This document shows, piece by piece, positions 45,003-54,217 of a stretch of 64,000 bases of DNA; positions within the stretch are counted from its first letter, which is position 1, and each line of letters begins with the position of its first letter. The stretch lies in NCBI RefSeq assembly GCF_020510585.1, contig NZ_CP075190.1:3842001-3906000 (forward strand), read 5' to 3'. The translations under genes were made by a program, and so were the position numbers. The notes below the pieces were generated by a model, which was not told the DNA's origin, did no database searches, and was given only the letters and a program-made list of their open reading frames with translations. The DNA is from Ferribacterium limneticum. Its GTDB lineage: Bacteria > Pseudomonadota > Gammaproteobacteria > Burkholderiales > Rhodocyclaceae.

Positions 45003-45652
45003 GCGACCACCCTCCCGTGCGCCAGGCGCAGGACATTCGGGTGATAACGCTCGATCCAGCTCTGGTCGTGTGTAGCGACGACGACAGTCACGCCAACGCG
45101 ATGAAAGTCGGCAAAGATGTCGAGAATGGCCATGCCGGAATCAGTATCGAGATTGCCCGTCGGCTCGTCGGCGATCAGGATGGTCGGCCGGTTGACGACG
45201 GCGCGGGCGATGGCCAGCCGTTGCTGTTCGCCGCCCGAAAGCGCGATGGGATTAGCCTTTTCGCGGGCCAGCAGGCCGACCTTGTCGAGCGCCGCTTGCG
45301 CCCGGCGAATCGCCTCGCGGCGCGGCAATCCGGCGATGTGCAGCGGCAGCAACACGTTCTCCAGCGCGTTGCGATCGAACAGCAACTTCTGGTCCTGAAA
45401 CACCAACCCGAAATGCCTGCGTACATGCGGAATGGCGCTGCGCCCGAGGGCTGACAGGTTCTGGCCATTGACCACGAGGCTGCCGGAAGTCGGCCGCTCG
45501 ATGGTCGAGATCAGCTTGACCAAGGTCGTCTTGCCGGCGCCGGAATGGCCGGTGATGAGCACCATCTGCCCGGCCTCGATCGAAAAACTCGCATCCTTGA
45601 CGGCCTCGAAGCCGCCCGGGTAGCGCTTGGTCAAATTGCTCGCTTCGATCAT
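44999..45652 (-). CDS. ftsE: Cell division ATP-binding protein FtsE
   Basis: The ATG at 45652 gives 217 residues, normal for FtsE. Walker [11 protein letters not shown], signature LSGGEQQR and Walker [13 protein letters not shown] are present, followed by VVVATHDQ. It drives FtsX-mediated control of septal hydrolases. It overlaps both ftsY and ftsX by 4 nt. A longer frame adds an Arg-rich tail antisense to ftsY and is not the start. Confidence 0.95.
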   Translation of the reverse strand: MIEASNLTKRYPGGFEAVKDASFSIEAGQMVLITGHSGAGKTTLVKLISTIERPTSGSLVVNGQNLSALGRSAIPHVRRHFGLVFQDQKLLFDRNALENVLLPLHIAGLPRREAIRRAQAALDKVGLLAREKANPIALSGGEQQRLAIARAVVNRPTILIADEPTGNLDTDSGMAILDIFADFHRVGVTVVVATHDQSWIERYHPNVLRLAHGRVVA

Positions 45653-46635
45653 TGCTCGAACATGGCGTCCACGAAATCGCGCGCCGAGAACGGCCGCAGG
45701 TCGTCGATCTGCTCGCCGACGCCGATGAAGCGGATCGGCTTCGGGCATTGCCGGGCAATCGCCGTAACGACGCCGCCCTTGGCCGTGCCGTCGAGCTTGG
45801 TGAGGACCAGGCCGGTGACGTTGATCGCCTTGTCGAAAGCCCTGACCTGCTGCAGCGCGTTCTGACCGATGTTGGCATCGAGGACGAGCAGCGTTTCGTG
45901 CGGGCCTTCCGGATCGATTTTCTGGATGACGCGACGCACCTTGGCGATTTCTTCCATGAGGTGCAACTGGGTCGGCAAACGACCGGCCGTATCGGCCAGC
46001 ACGATGTCGATGCCACGCGCCTTGGCGGCTGAAATGGCATCAAAGACCACGGCGGCAGGATCGCCCTTGTCCTGCGCGATGACCGTCACGTTGTTGCGCT
46101 CGCCCCAGGTTTCAAGCTGTTCGCGGGCGGCGGCGCGGAAGGTATCACCGGCAGCGAGCAGCACGCTCTTGCCCTGCATCTGGAAATACTTGGCCAGCTT
46201 GCCGATCGAGGTCGTCTTGCCGGCGCCGTTGACGCCGGCAATCATGATCACGAAAGGCTTGTGCGTCGACACGTCGAGCGGCTTTTCGAGCGGCAGCAAG
46301 GTTTCGAGCAGGGCATCGTGCAGCGCCTTCTGAATGGCGTCCGGCGTATCGAGCTTGTCGCGCTTGGCCGCCTTTTTCAGCTCGTCAAGCAAGTGGGTCG
46401 TTGCCTCGACACCGCAATCGCTGGTCAGCAAAAGGGTTTCGAGTTCCTCCAGCAGTTCGTCGTCGACCTTGCCGCGCGAGAAAATGGTTTTGAGCTTGCC
46501 GCCCCACTGGGCACGGGTCTTGGCCAGACCCTTGAACAGGCGCTCGCGCCACGAGGGAGCGGCAGCTTCGGCCGGGACGTCGGCCTTGGTCTCGGCTTTA
46601 CTGTCGCTGCCGGATTTTTTCAGGAAACTGAACAT
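45649..46635 (-). CDS. ftsY: Signal recognition particle receptor FtsY
   Basis: The 328-residue product has a short acidic N-terminal A-domain (MFSFLKKSGSDSKAE), an N-domain, and the SRP-type GTPase motifs G1 GVNGAGKTTSIGK, DTAGRLPTQLHLMEE and TKLDGTAKGG. It docks ribosome-SRP complexes at the translocon. The A-domain is short compared with E. coli FtsY. It heads the ftsY-ftsE-ftsX operon, divergent from the M16 peptidase gene by 109 bp. Confidence 0.96.
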   Translation of the reverse strand: MFSFLKKSGSDSKAETKADVPAEAAAPSWRERLFKGLAKTRAQWGGKLKTIFSRGKVDDELLEELETLLLTSDCGVEATTHLLDELKKAAKRDKLDTPDAIQKALHDALLETLLPLEKPLDVSTHKPFVIMIAGVNGAGKTTSIGKLAKYFQMQGKSVLLAAGDTFRAAAREQLETWGERNNVTVIAQDKGDPAAVVFDAISAAKARGIDIVLADTAGRLPTQLHLMEEIAKVRRVIQKIDPEGPHETLLVLDANIGQNALQQVRAFDKAINVTGLVLTKLDGTAKGGVVTAIARQCPKPIRFIGVGEQIDDLRPFSARDFVDAMFEQ

Positions 46636-46744
46636 GGGGGTGGTGGTCTCAAGCCTTGCTGACAGGCGGGCGGCAAGCCGTTAAGATGCCGTCCGGTTCG
46701 ATGCAAAATCAGCCCCGAATTCTAACAGAAAGCCCCGCCCCCCC

Positions 46745-48103
46745 ATGCCCCTCAAACACCTGCTCTCCGTTTTGCTTGCGGCCGGGTTGTCGACCGCAGC
46801 TTTCGCCAATCCGTACGAAACCACGCTCAAGAACGGCCTGCGCATCATCGTCAAGGAAGACCACCGGGCGCCAACCGCCGTCCAGATGGTCTGGTACCGC
46901 ATCGGCAGCACCGACGAGGTCGATGGCGCCTCGGGCGTCGCCCACGTGCTCGAGCACATGATGTTCAAGGGCACGCCAAGCGTCGGCCCCGGCGAGTTCA
47001 ACAAACGCGTCGCCGCCGCCGGCGGGCGTGACAATGCTTTCACGAGCCGCGACTACACGGCTTACTTCCAGCAGGTGCCGAAGGAAAAGCTGCCCGACAT
47101 GATGCAGCTCGAAGCCGACCGCATGCGCCACCTCAACGTCGACGCCAAGGAATTCGCCCAGGAAATCAAGGTCGTCATGGAAGAGCGCCGCATGCGCACC
47201 GACGACAACCCGCAATCCAAGCTCTTTGAGCAAATGAACGCCGTCGCCTTTCAGGCCCACCCCTACCGCCGGCCGATCATCGGCTGGATGAACGACCTCG
47301 AAACGATGACGGCAGCCGATGCCAAGGCTTGGTACGACACGTGGTACGTGCCGAACAACGCCTACGTCATCATCACCGGAGACGTCGATCACAAGGAAGT
47401 CTTCGCCCTGGCCGAGAAATACTATGCGCCGCTCGAAGGCCGCGCCCTGCCGGTTCGCCGGCAACAGGTCGAGCCGGCCCAGGAAGGCACACGCAAGGTT
47501 ACCGTCAAGGCGCCGGCTGAACTGCCGGTGCTGATCATGGGCTACAAGGCGCCGATCCTGCGCGACATCGACCAAGACGTCGATCCTTACGCGCTGGAAA
47601 TGCTCGCTTCGATTCTCGATGGCCATGACGCCGCCCGCTTCAACAAGAAACTGGTCCGCGAGGACAAGGTTGCCCTGTCGGCCGGTATCGATTACGACGC
47701 CACAGCGCGCGGCCCGGGCATGATTTATTTGCACGGCACGCCCTCCGAAGGCAGGACGGTCAGCGATCTCGAAGCTGCCCTGCGTGCCGAAATCGCCCGC
47801 GTCCAGAAAGACGGGGTCAGCGAGCAGGAGCTCAAGCGCGCCAAGGCGCAACTGATTGCCGGACAGGTCTACAAGCTCGACTCGATGTTCGGCCAGGCCA
47901 TGGAAATCGGCCAGATCGAAGCGGTCGGCCTGCCCTACCAGAAGCTCGACCGCATGCTCGACAAGTTGCAGAAGGTGACTGCCGCCGACATTCAGTCCGT
48001 AGCCAAGAAGTATTTCAACGACGACGCGCTGACCATCGGCCTGCTCGACCCGCAACCGCTCGACGGCAAGCCCCGCCGCCCGGCCGTTGCCACTCGCCAC
48101 TGA
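46745..48103 (+). CDS. M16-family zinc metallopeptidase (catalytic subunit)
   Basis: The 452-residue product has a signal peptide (LLSVLLAAGLSTAAFA) and the inverted zinc motif HVLEH (His67, Glu70, His71) with the distal glutamate in EIKVVMEERRMR. A second M16 lobe follows. It is a periplasmic PqqL/insulinase-type protease. It pairs with the M16 gene at 48517, which lacks the motif, as in other bacterial M16 operons where one partner is inactive. Substrates are unknown. It is divergent from ftsY. Confidence 0.92.
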   Translation: MPLKHLLSVLLAAGLSTAAFANPYETTLKNGLRIIVKEDHRAPTAVQMVWYRIGSTDEVDGASGVAHVLEHMMFKGTPSVGPGEFNKRVAAAGGRDNAFTSRDYTAYFQQVPKEKLPDMMQLEADRMRHLNVDAKEFAQEIKVVMEERRMRTDDNPQSKLFEQMNAVAFQAHPYRRPIIGWMNDLETMTAADAKAWYDTWYVPNNAYVIITGDVDHKEVFALAEKYYAPLEGRALPVRRQQVEPAQEGTRKVTVKAPAELPVLIMGYKAPILRDIDQDVDPYALEMLASILDGHDAARFNKKLVREDKVALSAGIDYDATARGPGMIYLHGTPSEGRTVSDLEAALRAEIARVQKDGVSEQELKRAKAQLIAGQVYKLDSMFGQAMEIGQIEAVGLPYQKLDRMLDKLQKVTAADIQSVAKKYFNDDALTIGLLDPQPLDGKPRRPAVATRH

Positions 48104-48115
48104 GCCGGGGTCATC

Positions 48116-48520
48116 ATGGCTTTACCGTGGATGACCATCCTGAGCAATGTGCCGTGGAGCGACGTGCTCGGCAAGGCGCCGATCATCGCCGAGGGCGCCA
48201 AGAAGCTGTGGAAGGGCATGGGCCGCAAGAATAGCGATGGGTCCATCGTCGATGCTGACCCCGTTGTGGCCCCCGACGCCGATTTCGCGACGCGACTGGC
48301 GTCCCTGGAAACCGTTCAGCGCAAATTGCGCACCCAGATACTGGCCTCCGGCGAATTGATTCAGGCGCTGAGCGAACAGAACGCCCTGTTGGTCGCCCAG
48401 GTTGATGCCAACCGCCGCCTCGTTCGCTACCTTGCCTGGGGCCTGGGCGCGACGGCGCTGGTCGCCGGCCTCGCCCTGCTGCTTGCCTGGCAACCGAAAT
48501 TATTGGAGTTTTTGGCATGA
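48116..48520 (+). CDS. Tail-anchored coiled-coil protein between the M16 subunits
   Basis: The 134-residue product is not a named family to me. The N-terminal half is amphipathic (KAPIIAEGAKKLWKGMGRKN). The middle (about 55-100) is a predicted coiled coil (TRLASLETVQRKLRTQILAS). The C-terminus is a single helix (YLAWGLGATALVAGLALLLAW) close to the end, giving a tail anchor. It lies 12 nt after the first M16 gene and overlaps the second by ATGA, so it probably works with them at the inner membrane. Confidence 0.8.
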   Translation: MALPWMTILSNVPWSDVLGKAPIIAEGAKKLWKGMGRKNSDGSIVDADPVVAPDADFATRLASLETVQRKLRTQILASGELIQALSEQNALLVAQVDANRRLVRYLAWGLGATALVAGLALLLAWQPKLLEFLA

Positions 48521-49806
48521 AAAGACTGTTGACCGCAGCAATCGCCCTGCTCATCTCGCAAGTTGCCCTGGCCGGCGTCAAGATCGAGCACTGGGTCTCG
48601 CCATCGGGCGCCCGCGTCTATTTCGTCGAAAGCCGCGTCTTGCCGATGCTCGACGTACAAGTCGATTTCGCCGCCGGATCAATGTTCGACCCGGCCGGGA
48701 AATCCGGCCTCGCCGCCCTGACCCGTGGCGCGCTCGACCTCGGCGCCGGCAAGTTCGATGAAACGGCCATAGCCGAGCAGATGGCCGACATCGGCGCCAG
48801 CCTCGGCGGCGGCGCTGACACCGACCGCGCCAACGTCTCGCTGCGCACCCTGTCGGCCAAGGACAAGCTGGAACCGGCGCTGACCATCCTGAAGGCCGTG
48901 CTGCACGCTCCGCGCTTCGATGCCGCCATTTTCGACCGTGAAAAGGCGCGCACCATCGCCGGCCTCAAGGAAGCGATGACCCGCCCCGACAGCATCGCCG
49001 GCAAGGCCTTCTGGGCCGCCATGTACCCGAACCATCCGTACGGCCGCCAGGCCACGCCGGAAAGCGTTGCCGCGCTCAACCGCGACGATCTCGCCGCCTT
49101 CCACGCCCGCTACTACAACGCCGCCAACGCCAGCATCACGCTGGTCGGCGACCTTTCCCGTGCCGACGCCGAGAAGATTGCCGAAGCCATCGCCGCCGAA
49201 CTGCCCAAAGGCAAGGCAGCGACGCTGCCGGATGCGCCGCAGTTGCCGAAATGGAGCCACACCAATCTGCCCCACCCGGCCAGCCAGGCCCACGTCTATA
49301 TCGGCCTGCCGGCCATCGAACGCGGCAATCCGGATTTCTTCCCGCTGCTCGTCGGCAACTACACGCTGGGCGGTGGCGGTTTCGTCTCGCGGCTCATGAA
49401 GGAAGTCCGCGACAAGCGCGGCTACGCCTACAGCGTCTATAGTTATTTCGCCCCGCTCAAGCAGACCGGTCCCTTCCAGATCGGCCTGCAGACCAAGCGT
49501 TCTCAGGCCAAGGATGCCCTCAAGGTGACACGCGAAGTGCTCACCGGCTTCCTCAAGGATGGCCCGAGCGAGGAAGAACTGGCGGCCGCCAAGGCCAACC
49601 TGACCGGCAGCTTCCCGCTGCGCCTGGACAGCAACAAGAAGATTCTCGAGAACGTCGCCAACATCGGCTTCTACAGCCTGCCGCTCGACTACCTCGACCA
49701 GTATCAGACCCGGGTCCAGGCGGTGACGACCGACGACATCCGCCAGGCTTTTGCCCGCCGCGTGCGGCCGGACAACCTGATTACGGTGACGGTCGCGGCA
49801 GACTAA
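48517..49806 (+). CDS. M16-family peptidase-like protein (inactive partner)
   Basis: The 429-residue product has a signal peptide (LLTAAIALLISQVALA) and the M16 fold, with AALTRGALDLGAGKFDE where the zinc motif HxxEH should be, so it has no catalytic zinc. LLVGNYTLGGGGFVSRLMKEVRDKRGYAYSVYS is the conserved R/Y substrate-binding segment of the partner type. It likely forms a heterodimer with the product of 46745, giving substrate selection. Confidence 0.9.
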   Translation: MKRLLTAAIALLISQVALAGVKIEHWVSPSGARVYFVESRVLPMLDVQVDFAAGSMFDPAGKSGLAALTRGALDLGAGKFDETAIAEQMADIGASLGGGADTDRANVSLRTLSAKDKLEPALTILKAVLHAPRFDAAIFDREKARTIAGLKEAMTRPDSIAGKAFWAAMYPNHPYGRQATPESVAALNRDDLAAFHARYYNAANASITLVGDLSRADAEKIAEAIAAELPKGKAATLPDAPQLPKWSHTNLPHPASQAHVYIGLPAIERGNPDFFPLLVGNYTLGGGGFVSRLMKEVRDKRGYAYSVYSYFAPLKQTGPFQIGLQTKRSQAKDALKVTREVLTGFLKDGPSEEELAAAKANLTGSFPLRLDSNKKILENVANIGFYSLPLDYLDQYQTRVQAVTTDDIRQAFARRVRPDNLITVTVAAD

Positions 49807-49809
49807 ACC

Positions 49810-51133
<1,324 letters not shown>

Positions 51134-51148
51134 GTTTTTCAGCGCCCC

Positions 51149-51182
51149 AACAAAAAACCCGCGAATTTCGCGGGTTTTTTGT
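51149..51182. terminator. Bidirectional terminator between the ferredoxin and dynamin genes
   Basis: Perfect 17-nt arms (AACAAAAAACCCGCGAA and its complement) meet without a loop gap. It resembles the terminator at 12901 in sequence and also directly abuts a dispersed-repeat copy. Confidence 0.88.
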
Positions 51183-51218
51183 TTTCGGTTTTAGGCTTTT
51201 TTTCCGGTTGACCGTAGC
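51182..51218 (-). repeat. Dispersed repeat, copy 11 (3' of the dynamin gene)
   Basis: On the minus strand: ACGGTCAACCGGAAAAA then AAGCCTAAAACCGAAAA. It is sense to the dynamin-like gene and runs into its terminator. A partial second core is at 51223-51237. Confidence 0.87.
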
Positions 51219-51222
51219 AAGC

Positions 51223-51237
51223 GCTGTTGACCGTAAG
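51223..51237 (-). repeat. Partial repeat core beside copy 11
   Basis: CTTACGGTCAACAGC on the minus strand repeats the first half (ACGGTCAAC) 8 nt from the full copy, suggesting local duplication or decay of a second copy. Confidence 0.6.
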
Positions 51238-51255
51238 ATTCGCCGCGGCGACCGC

Positions 51256-53205
51256 TCAGGCCGCCTGCAATTCCCGGACATCAAGCGGTACCAGCATGTC
51301 CTGAACGCGACCGACAATTTCCTCGAGCGCCTCGATCTGCTGGAGCAGGTTTTGCTCGACGCCATCGAGTTCGGCAATTCGGTCTTCCAGCGTATCGGTC
51401 GCCTGATGGATGCGTTTGATACTTTCCAGACGACGCTTGAGCTGAATCTGGTGTTCGCGCACCTGGGTTTCCATCGGCGCCATGATGGCGCGCAGCCAGA
51501 CTTCCGCATCGCGGTTGGCGTGCTCGAAGGCACGCCGCACCTGGGTGGCCACCTCCTCAAAGAATTTCTGCGTGATGTTCTTCTTGTCGTGGGTGAGCAG
51601 GCTGACCATCGTGTTGAGATGGTCGTCGCACCAGGCCTGCAGGCGGTCGAGCTCCTTCTCGTAACGGAGCAGTGAGAAGGTCGTCGGCGAACCGAGCTTG
51701 AGGCCGTGCTCGATGGCAAATTTCTTGTAAACCGCCTCCATCATCGACAGGATTTCGCTGATTTCGTTGTTCGACTTGGCCAGCGCATCACGCGAACCGG
51801 CAAAGAAACGGGCCATGGCATCGGACAAGGTCTTGGAAAAAGCGGCATCGAGCATGGTTTCGCGCGTTTCGTGCGTCAACTGGCGCAGAACGTCGAGACC
51901 GAGGTGGCTGAACAGGTTGTTGGTCAGCGTTGAAAACACGCTGCGCACGGCGTAGTAACGCTGCAGGCCGGACTCGAATTCGTCCTTTTCCGCCCGTACC
52001 TTGCCCATCATGTACTCGACGACGCCCTTGTTCTTGCCACGCAGTTCGGTCAATTCGGTCAGCTGCTCGCGCAGGCCAAGCAGACGCGTGTCGAGCAGGC
52101 TGCGCACGCGTCTGCTGACATCGCCAAACTCGCCTTCGGTGCTGTCGCAGACGATATCGCGCTTGGCCGGGATCAGTTCCTCGGAGAGCGCGGCTTCGAG
52201 CAACGGCAGGCGGCTCTTGTCGAGCAAGGCCGTATCGCCGTTGATCTTGGCGACCAGGCCCTTTTGCGCCGAAACCGGGAAAATCTGGCTGGCCGGCAAG
52301 TCGAGAATGGCAGCGCTGGAATCGACCTGACGCTGGATTTCGCCGTCGATTTCCTCTGTGGATTTCAATTCGTCCCACTGGCCGTCGATCTTGTTGAGGA
52401 CAACCATCCGGCCGCGCTTGGCCATGCCACCACCGCAAATATGCTCGCGCCAGATGGCCAGATCGGATTGGGTCACGCCCGTATCGGCCGCCAGAATGAA
52501 CAGCACGGCATGGGCATTGGGGAGCAGCGAGAGGGTCAGTTCCGGCTCGGCACCGATGGCATTGAGGCCCGGCGTGTCAAGAATGACCAGCCCCTGCTTG
52601 AGCAGCGGGTGCGGAAAATTGATCATGGCGTGACGCCAGCGCGGGACTTCGACCAGCCCGTCATCACCAATCACATAGAGATCGATCTGCCCCTGGCCGA
52701 CTTCGAAACCGAGACGGCCAGCCTCTTCGGGCGTTACCCGGGTGGTTTCGCTGACGTGGCGCAGGGCGTCCTGCATGGCTTCCGGCGACTCGGTATCGAG
52801 CGAAATTTTCGTCCACTCATCGGCAAAGCGCTTGTATTCGCTGACACTGGAATTCGAGGCCCGCGTCTGGATCGGCAGCAGTTCGATACACGGCAGCTTG
52901 TTACCGTCGAACAACAGCTCGGTCGGACACATGGTCGTCCGGCCGGCCGACGAAGGCAGCATCCGATTGCCGTAGTCGGCGAAGAAAATGGCGTTGATCA
53001 ACTCTGACTTGCCGCGCGAGAACTCGGCGACAAAGGCGACATTGAGCCGGTCTTCACGCAGGCGTTCGAGCAGTTGCGTGAGGCGCAGGTCGCTCTGGGC
53101 ATCGGACAGCTCGTTGTTATTCAGCCAGCCCTGAAGCTCAGCAATATAAGTGGCCAGGCGCGAACGCCAGGCGGTATAGGCAGCGAATTGGTTGGCGAGC
53201 GACAT
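51256..53205 (-). CDS. Dynamin-like GTPase
   Basis: From the ATG at 53205 the product has 649 residues. G1 is AEFSRGKSELINA (residues 60-72), G3 DTPGLNA, G4 VVLNKIDG. Long helical stretches follow (middle and C-terminal) with a coiled coil near the end (ELDGVEQNLLQQIEALEEIV). Bacterial dynamin-like proteins remodel or repair membranes; this one lacks a clear membrane anchor and may act as a peripheral membrane protein. It is a single-gene unit with a repeat copy and terminator after it. An alternative start 21 nt upstream exists. Confidence 0.88.
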   Translation of the reverse strand: MSLANQFAAYTAWRSRLATYIAELQGWLNNNELSDAQSDLRLTQLLERLREDRLNVAFVAEFSRGKSELINAIFFADYGNRMLPSSAGRTTMCPTELLFDGNKLPCIELLPIQTRASNSSVSEYKRFADEWTKISLDTESPEAMQDALRHVSETTRVTPEEAGRLGFEVGQGQIDLYVIGDDGLVEVPRWRHAMINFPHPLLKQGLVILDTPGLNAIGAEPELTLSLLPNAHAVLFILAADTGVTQSDLAIWREHICGGGMAKRGRMVVLNKIDGQWDELKSTEEIDGEIQRQVDSSAAILDLPASQIFPVSAQKGLVAKINGDTALLDKSRLPLLEAALSEELIPAKRDIVCDSTEGEFGDVSRRVRSLLDTRLLGLREQLTELTELRGKNKGVVEYMMGKVRAEKDEFESGLQRYYAVRSVFSTLTNNLFSHLGLDVLRQLTHETRETMLDAAFSKTLSDAMARFFAGSRDALAKSNNEISEILSMMEAVYKKFAIEHGLKLGSPTTFSLLRYEKELDRLQAWCDDHLNTMVSLLTHDKKNITQKFFEEVATQVRRAFEHANRDAEVWLRAIMAPMETQVREHQIQLKRRLESIKRIHQATDTLEDRIAELDGVEQNLLQQIEALEEIVGRVQDMLVPLDVRELQAA

Positions 53206-53272
53206 ACGGCGTCCTTCCCGGGGCAATCGGAAACTTCAATTTAGCATAAATACATAGACTTGCAGAGCCATT

Positions 53273-54106
53273 TTAATGCTGGCAGCCAGCGCAATAGTAA
53301 GTACTCCGCCCGGCCTGGCGAATTTGTCTGACCACGCCACCACAGCGCAGGCAGGGCTGTCCGGCCCGGTCATAGACGCCGGCCTGAATCTGGAACCAGC
53401 CGGCACTACCGTCGCTGTGCACGTAGTCGCGAATGCTGCTCCCCCCCGCCGCAATGGCGTCCGACAAGGTTTGGCGTATGGCCGCCACGAGCACTTCATA
53501 GCGCGCCCGGCTGATCCGGTTGGCCGCCCGCAGCGGCGATATGCCGGCGCGGAACAAGCTCTCCGAGGCATAGATGTTGCCGATGCCGACGACCAGATGG
53601 CTGTCCATGATGATCGGCTTGATCGGCCCGCTGCGTTTCGAAATTGACGGAAAAATCCGGTTGACCGTGAAATCGTCCGACAAAGGCTCGATACCCTGTG
53701 TTGCCAGCAAGGGATGCAGCTCCGCCGCCGCGGGCGGCCCCGGCTGCCAGAGCACGACGCCGAAACGGCGCGGATCGGCCAGACGCAGACTCTGCCCGGC
53801 CAGCACCAGATCGAAATGGTCGTGCTTGGCCGGTGGCAGGTCGCGCCCCACGAAGCGCAGGTTGCCCGACATCCCGAGATGAATGATCAGGCTCCCCTCA
53901 ATCCCCGCGCGCTGACAGTCGATCAGCAGGTACTTGCCACGCCGGCGCACAGCAACGATATGGCAGCCTGGCAACAGTTCAATCAAGGCCCGCGGAATCT
54001 CATGACGCAGCTTCGGCGCACGAATAACCACGCCCTCGATCAGCGCGCCTTCGAGCTCCGGCGCCAATCCGCGACGACAAACTTCCACCTCCGGCAATTC
54101 CGGCAT
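53273..54106 (-). CDS. mutM: Formamidopyrimidine-DNA glycosylase
   Basis: The 277-residue product has the catalytic N-terminus PELPEVEVCRRGL, the helix-two-turn-helix segment VVGIGNIYASESLFRAGISP and a C-terminal zinc finger with CLRCGG and YYCAGC. It removes 8-oxoguanine and ring-opened purines. The ribosome site GGAGGAA precedes the start. Residues about 148-157 (DFTVNRIFPS) are encoded by repeat copy 12, which sits in the linker before the C-terminal domain. Confidence 0.95.
   Translation of the reverse strand: MPELPEVEVCRRGLAPELEGALIEGVVIRAPKLRHEIPRALIELLPGCHIVAVRRRGKYLLIDCQRAGIEGSLIIHLGMSGNLRFVGRDLPPAKHDHFDLVLAGQSLRLADPRRFGVVLWQPGPPAAAELHPLLATQGIEPLSDDFTVNRIFPSISKRSGPIKPIIMDSHLVVGIGNIYASESLFRAGISPLRAANRISRARYEVLVAAIRQTLSDAIAAGGSSIRDYVHSDGSAGWFQIQAGVYDRAGQPCLRCGGVVRQIRQAGRSTYYCAGCQH
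53640..53670 (-). repeat. Dispersed repeat, copy 12 (inside mutM)
   Basis: On the minus strand: ACGGTCAACCGGATTTT then CCGTCAATTTC; the A-tract is replaced by T. It is sense to mutM and translated as FTVNRIFPSI. Confidence 0.7.
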
Positions 54107-54217
54107 TGCTTGTTCCTCCGGGCAAACCCAAATAACATCACAAACTTATCGGATTCTATGCGTTCCAATAAGCAATTCTCGCGCGATCATCGCGCAAACC
54201 TCGATCGAAAGCCGTCC

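Noticed and set aside
46709..48100. 463-codon antisense frame covering the first M16 gene
   Set aside because: Near-complete mirror of the plus-strand gene, caused by codon third-position GC; no signal peptide or family motif.
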